From: Crotophaga sulcirostris
Lineage: Eukaryota > Chordata > Aves > Cuculiformes > Crotophagidae
Assembly: GCA_013397455.1 (NCBI GenBank)
Contig: VYZB01000380.1
Coordinates: 118,344-182,343 of the forward strand
Reading direction: 5' to 3'
Length of the DNA: 64,000 nt
Part shown: positions 26,701 through 35,700 of the stretch, one piece after another
How the letters are laid out: each line of letters begins with the position of its first letter
How positions within the stretch are numbered: the stretch's first letter is position 1
Made by a program: the position numbers and the translations under genes
Notes under the pieces: generated by a model
What the model saw: only the letters and a program-made list of their open reading frames with translations
Databases searched by the model: none
Told to the model about the DNA's origin: nothing

Positions 26701-29700
26701 AGACTGGTAATTTGTAGTGGGCTTTTTTGCCTCCCTTTTGTTTCATAGTGTATTGGTTTGGGTTTTAATTTTTATTTTATACTTCTCACTTTTAAAAGTG
26801 GGCTAACTTACTGGAGAGTTGAATGGGAAAGTTGCATTCTTGGATGCTGAATGAGATAGGATTTACTGTGGTTCTGTGTGCCCATGCAGGCCCTTCTGAA
26901 ATCATTGTAATTGACAGCTTAGGCCGATGTTGGCTTGAATTTAGTATATAGATGTTCTTTTTCAGCGATAGCCCCTTTTCTTCTCTCCCTTGCACACTGC
27001 TGCCTTCTCTTCCTCTTGCTTCCTTCCCTCCTCTCCCTATCCAAAAGAGACAAACACAAGGTTAACAAAAATAAATCAACCTTCTGTATTTGAATAAATG
27101 GCCAGTAATAAGCCCTGGTATTTTTACTGCATAAAAGGTGCATAAACTATTTATCATGAATACTGGTTTTGCATTATCTGAGCTTTATCTGGATTTTTTT
27201 TTGCAAGGTATCTCAATGCAATTCAGACAATGTGCCCACATATCCTCAGATATCTGACTACTGCAGTCATAACTAATAAGGATGTCCGAAAACGTAGGCA
27301 AGTGCTGAAAGATCTGGTCAAGGTTATTCAACAGGTAAGGACTGAGATTTGACACTTTCTGTCCTTTTTACTGAGACTTCATAATAACTTCCTTATAACA
27401 ACATGCCAGGCTTAGGTCTTCCACTTATTTTGGTGCTTAGTTTCTCTGAACTAATGTTTCACTGAAGTAAGACACATGTCAGTCAGTGGGAGGGCAGAAT
27501 TTTTTTCCTCTAACGTCAACAAGCAATGAGTAAAACAGAATATGCACTTAATTTTGTGTTTCTTACTGTATGATTAAGCATAGAACATTCAGTGAGATAT
27601 GTGAAATGACTTTGGAACTGATTCTTCTTTTTTCAGCCATCCCTACAAGGAATTGTTATATGAATAAGGGATCTTGGTTGTATTTCAAAACCACTGAACT
27701 GTGTGCATTATTTTGTATTCATGTGCATTTTCTTGAAAATGCCCAAGCCTTTATAGTTGTGTGAGGATCTAGACATGGACAACAGCAATAAAAGAACTAC
27801 TTGATAGCAGTCAAGGGGATTATGGCAAAGATTTTTATCCAGAATCAGCATGCAACTTGTATACCAGCCATCGTGCTTCAAACACTTCTAATAGTAATGT
27901 ATATTATGAATAATGAGAAAATTGAGTAACTCCTGTAATGTAAAATAAATTGAAGCATTTTGTATATAGAAAGTAGCATTGTTGGTGTTAACTGTTTTCA
28001 GTGTAAATTGAATTATTTGAAGTATGAAGGATTTGGTGTTGAACTAGCCTTTGAAATCAGAATTTAGGAAGAAGATCTATTCTACCAAATTTTAAGAAAT
28101 CTGGTGGTTTGATACAGAACCAGCTACAGTCTGTGACGTTTTTCGAACCCAAAGACTGCAGCACTAAATGACAAAAGCAAAACTACACTCCTGATTGTTT
28201 AACAATACTTACTGAGGGGAAGAAGTGGTTTTTTTTCAGCTCTTATAAGAAGAATGGGGAAGTTTAACTTAAATATTTTACTTAAGATGATGTATGGACT
28301 TGTTTGCAATATTAAATTTTGTTTGAATATTATAAAGAACACTCGAGTGATTGTGTGGCCTTGTTTTCTAATAGTGCTCCTAATTTTTTTTGGCAGGAAT
28401 CCTACACATACCGGGACCCCATCACAGAGTTTGTGGAATGCTTGTACGTAAACTTTGATTTTGATGGTGCACAGAAGAAGCTGAGAGAGTGTGAAACAGT
28501 AAGTTTAACATTAAGACTTTCCTTCCTTGAAGTAAAATCTCTAAAGTTCACAATGGCCAGCTAATTTGTTTGAAGTGGTATTTGATTCCATGTTTTCTTT
28601 AATTCACATATGTTTGGGGGGGGGGGTTCTGTTAGATTTTTGGTTGAGTTTCTTTTTTGACAGCTTACTTTGTAACACTTAGCCTTACTATTAAGTCTTG
28701 TTTATAGCTTTAAAATTATATTTAAGCAGTTCTAGAACACGAAGTGAATAGTTAATCGTGCATTTGGCTGAGTTTCAGCTTTTCCATTAATGTTTGAGTA
28801 GTGCTTGAAGAAAAGCTTGAATTGGCTTTTGTTGTGAAAGAGTGCATCCTGGAATTGTAAAGGTGAAAAGTAATGTGAAATAAGATTAGGATAGGTAAAT
28901 ACATTTTTTTTCTTGGAAAATTCTTAATCTACTATAAAGATACCTGACACTCATGTTGGCTAGTACGAAAGCCTTTCTAATAGCTACATAGCAGTACCAA
29001 TTTTTATAGCTTCTGCTTTGACTTTCAGTAGTGTTATTTGCCTAATTGGGTGAATCGGAAGGCGTATCCTCACTGCACGGGACTGGTGGTCTTGTAATCT
29101 GAAGTTTATAGGCACACTTGCACCACTCAGTGACCTGGTTTGCATAGTAAAGAGAATGCTGATCAAACTGCAAAGTGAGAGAAGAATCCCCCAGTATGGG
29201 GGATGGGTAAATTTTACATGTTGGAGGGATCTTCAGTAGAATTACGACAGCAATAGACCTTGTTCACTTCTTTAGTCAGACCTCAGTGACCATGTTAACA
29301 TGCAGTTTTAATTTGGAAAACTACAGAACAAAAAATTCCCGCAGAATCTGTAGCTTTTTCTCCACATCTTGGAGTACACAAAGAACTGGGTTTAGATGGA
29401 CTGTTCACTAATCTTGCATATTGGTGGTCTCTACCAGTGTATTACTACTTCTCAGCATTCCCTTTCTCCTTACTCTTGTAGGTGCTTGTGAATGATTTTT
29501 TCTTAGTGGCATGCCTTGAGGATTTCATTGAAAATGCCCGTCTCTTTATATTTGAGACTTTTTGTCGCATCCATCAATGTATCAGCATTGGGTAAGAACT
29601 TCTTAATACAACAGTTCAGAAAAATCACTCATGAATGACAGTTTGACGAACAATATAAATTTTAGTAGTAAAATATTGTGTTATCAGAGGGAATGAAAAT

Positions 29701-32700
29701 CATTAACTGATTCAATTGGGTAGTTGTCTTTCTAGTTTTATAGCTATAATGTGGCATACTTAAATTAGAACAGGCGTATTTTAACACTGGATTTTTGTGG
29801 TTAACTTTTTAATACAACTTCTACCATCTAATGCAACTTCCCCCAGTCAAACAGTGCTTTCAAGATAAAACTTTCGCATGTTTTCAAGTTGGATCTGTAC
29901 TAGATTTAATGGGACCTTTGATACCGAGTGTCACTCAATTCCAGGTGTTGTAATTTGGAGCTGAATTCCACAGATTGATAGCGTAGTAATATTAAGTAAA
30001 TACAAATTTCAAATACAACCGGTGCTTAAATTTTTTTGTATTTGATATATACCTACAAGACAGACATAGTGATCCATAAGTTCTTCGAAAATTATTAGAA
30101 TTGTTGCTTTTTCATTAATTAAATAGAAAACAATGGATCTTACTTGGTCTGGCACAATGCGCGTGATCTGGCTGTAGGAAAATTATGTTCTTATTAGCAA
30201 GAATGTCTCTTGTTTACACAGATTAATTTTGTAAAAGCAGACTTTTCAAATGGATCAACTCAGATGCCTCTATTGTAGAAACTAAGCAGGAAGGTGTTGT
30301 TATGCATGCTTGAGATCCCTTTCCACTTGGCCTTTGCCCCCAGTCCCTGTATTTCCACATCCCTTAAATTAAAAAGTGAAGAACTCTGAATGCTATAAAA
30401 ATCTCAGTGGTGACCATTGCAGAGATCTTTGAGACAGCAGAAAACCAAAGCTGTTAAATCGATCAAGTTCAATGAAGTCTTGTTACCAGCTTGCATCCAG
30501 AACAAATGTGTGCATGTGGTCCTGTGAGGAAGCAATTTAATGCTGCTTGATTTCAAAAGAAAGAATTGAGAGAGAATTGTCTTAGTTTTGCAAGCTTATT
30601 AAAAGGTTTACTTTTTTTTGTGGATAGGTATAGTTGGAGAAAGAACAAAGATACTTATTACTTTTAATTATTTTACTGTGTGGACATTTGTCTTCAAAGC
30701 ATTTGGCAAATGATTTTTTTCTTTTATATCAGTTTAAAATAGTCAACAAGATCAATGTAAAAGGCCAACAGTGAACTAGAGCATTTTAATTAGCTGTGGT
30801 GTGTTGTTTTAAGCATAGTCTTAGCAGTAAACTGAAGATGCTGTGAACAAGGCTTCCATACTCAGCCTCATTACAAAAATGAACATAATACTTCACCTAA
30901 AATCACTTTAGGCAGAGTACTTCACATTAAGGGAGAAAGAAGTTTTGAATAAGTGTTTGGAGTTAAAAATATAAGTAAAATTCTCTTAAGGATGAGGTGT
31001 ATTGGAAATATAAAACCCCTTAGTGTCTTGCTGTTTCCTATAAATGATTTTTAGTACTGTGAATACTGCACATATTCAAGCACAAATTTCTAATGGAACT
31101 GGATGTTTAAGCTTTTCTAAAGTAAAGACTAGGTGTCTTTCTAAGAAATCTTCCCTGATCTGCCTCCAATTAATGAGCAGAGTCCAGATGATGCATCTTA
31201 ATTATGCCTCAAGTCTATGTCAAGAGCTACTGATAAACAATGGGTAATATACTGGTGATTAATTACATCAAAGTAGTAAGCTTTATTTAACAAATTAAGG
31301 TCTATGATAGGTGGTTATCATTTACGTAGTGTTTGTTACTTATTTTACAGTTCATATTTCTTGTGCCATACGTTGTATTTTAACTTCAAGTAGGAAAAAA
31401 TGTTGTAGTTGGCTCTCCTTGTGTGTAAGTGATTCATAAGTATAGGTAGCAATGTCATTGTTTAAGCATTGTGGTGTGTTCTGAGGCAAGTGATAAACTT
31501 TGAGTTCAGACGTGTGTTTCAGATTGATGTGGGTATATGTTGATACCGTATATCAATTCAGGTTATTGCATGTGAAATCAGTCATCAGTAGTGAGATTCT
31601 TTTCAGTAGGTCAGTGGTTTAAATGATGAACATAAGACTTAAATTTCTGTGCAAGCTGTAAGAAGCATTAGATTTGGGCTTAAGTGGGATGCATAAGTAT
31701 TTCTGAGTGTATTTCAGACTTGGAGAAATTAGCCTGTCAGTGCTTTTAATTAAACATTTGACTGAGTTATAGTTCTTGCATTTCTCACAAGTGATTTCCA
31801 CTGCTATTCCTGGAGTTGAAAACTAGTTGGTTGTACCACAGTGCTTGATAAGTACTGTTTAACTGTTCAGAACAAACTTGAAAACAATTAGTGGCAAATC
31901 TGCTATTCCTTATGTTAAATGGAAAATAGATGGCTCGTTTAATGTTGCTTTTTAACTACTTACATCTGTTAGGCAGCTGACATTTTTTCGAACGGATGTG
32001 CTTGCTTTTATCAGTTGTAATTTAAAATGTATACACCCCAAGTCATCCTGCAGTTAGTTTACTGTTTGAAATATCATGTTTAATAGGGAGTAATAGATGA
32101 AATTAATTTAGAATGTTCTGGTTAGCTTGATATGCCTTTATTTATTGAAGAGGTGAATATGCTTCATTCTTCTTTTCCATGGTTTTCATTTCACAGTACC
32201 AGATAGGCATGTGCAATACGGTAAACTTGGTTTATAAGCAAAGGCAAACTTAACAAAAACATTTGCTCTAGTATGACCCACATCAGTGAATCCCCTTACA
32301 AAAGAGGGACAGAATAATCAAAAGAACTATTTCTGAAGCTACCATAGGGAAATAGCCCTTTGGAATTACCTGTAACTTGAAATCATTGACAGTATTCTTT
32401 AAATTTTAATAGAATTGTTTTATTAGAACTTAATATGTTTTATTAGATTGTAGTGGGAATCTTTACAAACAGTGGTAATCTAAAATACAGCTTTCCTTGT
32501 TTCCATTCTTTCGTAGTAATGGCGCTGATAAGCGTTCATGAATCTAACTGTCCCTGTTACTTGAACTGGTAAACATCCATGAGGGCTAAGCTGTAGTCTG
32601 CATGTTGAGAGTATCAGATAACTGTTTCAACAGTGCAATGGGAGAATGTCTGTTATGTAATTGTAATTAGCATAGATCATCAGTGCATTTGCTTTGGAAG

Positions 32701-35700
32701 AATGGGGAATGGTTTTTTTGAATGTACTAGGCAAGTGCATCCTCCATGTTCTGCATCCAGGTATTGTGGGTGGATGGCTGCTTCAGTGTAGCCTGCAGGG
32801 AGACCCTAAAATGAGAACTGATTGCTACAGGTGCTGAAATAAGGTTGTCTTTGGTGTCAAAGATGTCATAAAGTTTTAGGCTTTTAGTTCAGATATCTTT
32901 ATTTCACTAAGAGATAGTTGTTCATATAAAATAACCTAAATTATCAATTAAAATTTTAAATCTGTTTAAGTCTCGAAGTTAGACGTTGAGATAAAATAGG
33001 TTTTTATATTCCTTTTTACCATGTCACCTTTTCCATTATTTGTAAGTTTTTGAAATAGATATGCAGGAAAAAATACCTGTACTGAGTTGTACTGTTTCTG
33101 TCCTGTAGCAGCATATATGCTGTATATTCATTCCTATAACATGTTTTAATTTGGAAAAAAAGCCCACCTCTGAGGAAGCTGAGCTAGTAAAACTTAGACA
33201 TAATAGGAAAAAGTAGAATTATCTGCTTCGTGATATACAGCACGTAATTTCTGACTTCAAATGACTGTCTAGAAGCATGTACACTCTTTCCATCCAAGTA
33301 CATAAGGACTTTGGGTTAAGGAAGAGGCAAAGTCTAGGTGCTGTAGGTTGGACCTCTGGAAGCCATCTGATTTGGTCCTGTGCACCCAATTAAAACTCTG
33401 AGCAGGACCCACAACAATGTGCTGTTCTGCTGCTGAAGGCCTTGTCCACCTAATTTTTTTTTACTATCTCCAAGGATAGAGGTTCCATGCTTTAATCCCC
33501 AAATTAGGTTGCTTAATCCCCAGTGTGGTGGTAGTTGCTACTTTTCTGGTTATCTGAAGTTATTTTATCTGTATCCTATTGATGCTTCTAGAAGAGAAAT
33601 ATAAGAATTTCCTAACACACATACACCCCAGGCATGTTCTTTCAGTTTTAAATTCCTTTAGTTTCAAAGTCAGGTGTTTAACATCACTGATTCAAAGGTA
33701 GTGAAACAATTTAAAGCGTCTTCCTGTTGAAATGTCTGCCTTAGTCTGCCTTCACGACTGATAATTCCAGGAAACTTTGCATCCGTAGTATTTTCTGTTC
33801 TCTTTACGTGTCTGACTGGACTCTGTATAATTGCTAATTCAGCCACAGATTTAACAGTTCTAGTTCAACAGTAGCAATTGTAGTTGGCTTTTACTGCCCC
33901 TTGCTTTGCCAAGCACTTGATACTTCGTTGCCTGTTTCTGTTCTTACACTGAACTTACTGCAGTGAAAGTCTGGTATTTTAAGTTACTCACTTCGTGTTC
34001 ATCTGTGGAAAAAAAAAAAAAAAGGAATTTATTTTCATTGGTAGAAGGGTGAGAGATAAAGAAACATAGAAGAAAAGACTGTATAAAGATGACAGTATAG
34101 TCTAGCTAGGTAGACAGTGTAAAAATTGATACACTATAAAGTAGTTGCTTGACATTAATCGTCATAAGAGGGAAATTGCCTTTTCAAGTAGAGAAAAATA
34201 CGTTTAAGTGAGATGCTGTAAAATGGTGATAAATTGACCTCTTGTGCAACTCGGCATAGCCAGCTGGCTTTTTGGTCATTTCTGTATCCCTTACCTCATA
34301 TTTGTTACCTTAGTATGAGAGATGATGGAAGAATGAGCATTACAAATACCCTGTATGAGCCAACTGCCAGCAGGAAGCTAAATGAGTTGGCAGGAAAGCC
34401 ATAGGAAACATCATCAGAAGGAATTATTCCTGGATAAGAATTCTTGTTTCGTTTAAGAATCTTCCTTTCTGTGTTCTCCCCAACATTCCTCCTTGAAATT
34501 GCAAGAAGTTTAAGAACTGAACGTTGTGTATCTGTTGCATCTTCTGTACCAGACTTTCATTGCTCTTGTTCCTGAAACTGAAGGATGAAGTATATAGTTA
34601 AATGAGCTACTGAGAGACACTTCCCTGAACTAACTAGTATAAATTTTCTTGACTACTGACTGGTTTTAAATAAGAATAAAAGCAATTCAATTGTTTTCTT
34701 TATAATGATAGTTGCTGTTTTATGTTGTGGTGAAATTATTTAATTGACAATTTTCCAAAGAATGTTCATGTAGGCAAGGTTTAATAGGAACATATAAAAA
34801 TCATACAGGTCAAGCTTTAATTAAAAGGTGTAGTTCAGAACGACTAAGTGTATACTTCCAGGACGTGAATTCCTTATTCACGATGTCCTAGGGTAAAGCA
34901 GTGGGGGTGGGAGATATGCAGGAGTGCATCTATGTAAGCTTTAAAGTCACTTCAGTCAAATGAAAATATGCATCCCAGATATGTTCAATTTATTGAATAC
35001 AAGTCTTGGGCTCTGCTGAATTTTGTGTTGATTTAACTTGTATCCCATAGTCCCTAATCAAATTTACTAATAAGAGGTATTCTGTTTCACCTTATGACTA
35101 AGTCTGTTATCTTTCAGTATGTTGGCAGATAAACTAAATATGACTCCTGAAGAAGCAGAAAGATGGATTGTCAATCTAATTCGAAATGCACGATTAGATG
35201 CCAAATTGGATTCAAAGCTGGTAAGTCTGTATAGATGGATCCAAGTTATTTTGTTCAGTCCTTCATTAAATTTTACCATATTCAGGAACAGTGAATCCTA
35301 CTTTCTGCTGGTTTGGGTTTTTTCTTTGCCCATAAACCGTAGTGGACTTCATTTGTTCCTTTTTTGATCCTTTGTGTAATGTGATTTGTGAAGGCTCTGA
35401 AGGCAGAGCATTAAATTAAAGGTGCATGCATTCCAAGTGATTGTTAAATTTGCTGTATCTTTCTGTATTTTAGGGCCATGTAGTCATGGGCAACAATGCA
35501 GTCTCGCCGTATCAGCAAGTGATTGAAAAGACCAAAAGTCTGTCTTTTCGTAGTCAAATGCTGGCTATGAACATTGAGAAAAAATTGAATCAGAGTGGTA
35601 GATCTGAGGTTGGTTATTTTTCCTGAATTCCTGCCATCTTTTTCGAGATGTATTTAAGTATAATTCTTAACCTGTTTCTTAATTCATCATATGTACCTAC

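Larger units (their letters stand above)
29592..35117 (+). other. EIF3E: EIF3E intron 10 (phase 2)
   Basis: The largest intron (5526 bases), GT-AG. It holds an old antisense CR1 fragment at about 33343-33530 and an A15 run at 34009-34023. The rest is AT-rich unique-looking sequence in which I see no exon or RNA gene. Confidence 0.88.

Noticed and set aside
31180..31240. Possible C/D-box snoRNA in intron 10 (AGATGATG ... CTGA)
   Set aside because: Imperfect C box, too short, and no terminal stem.
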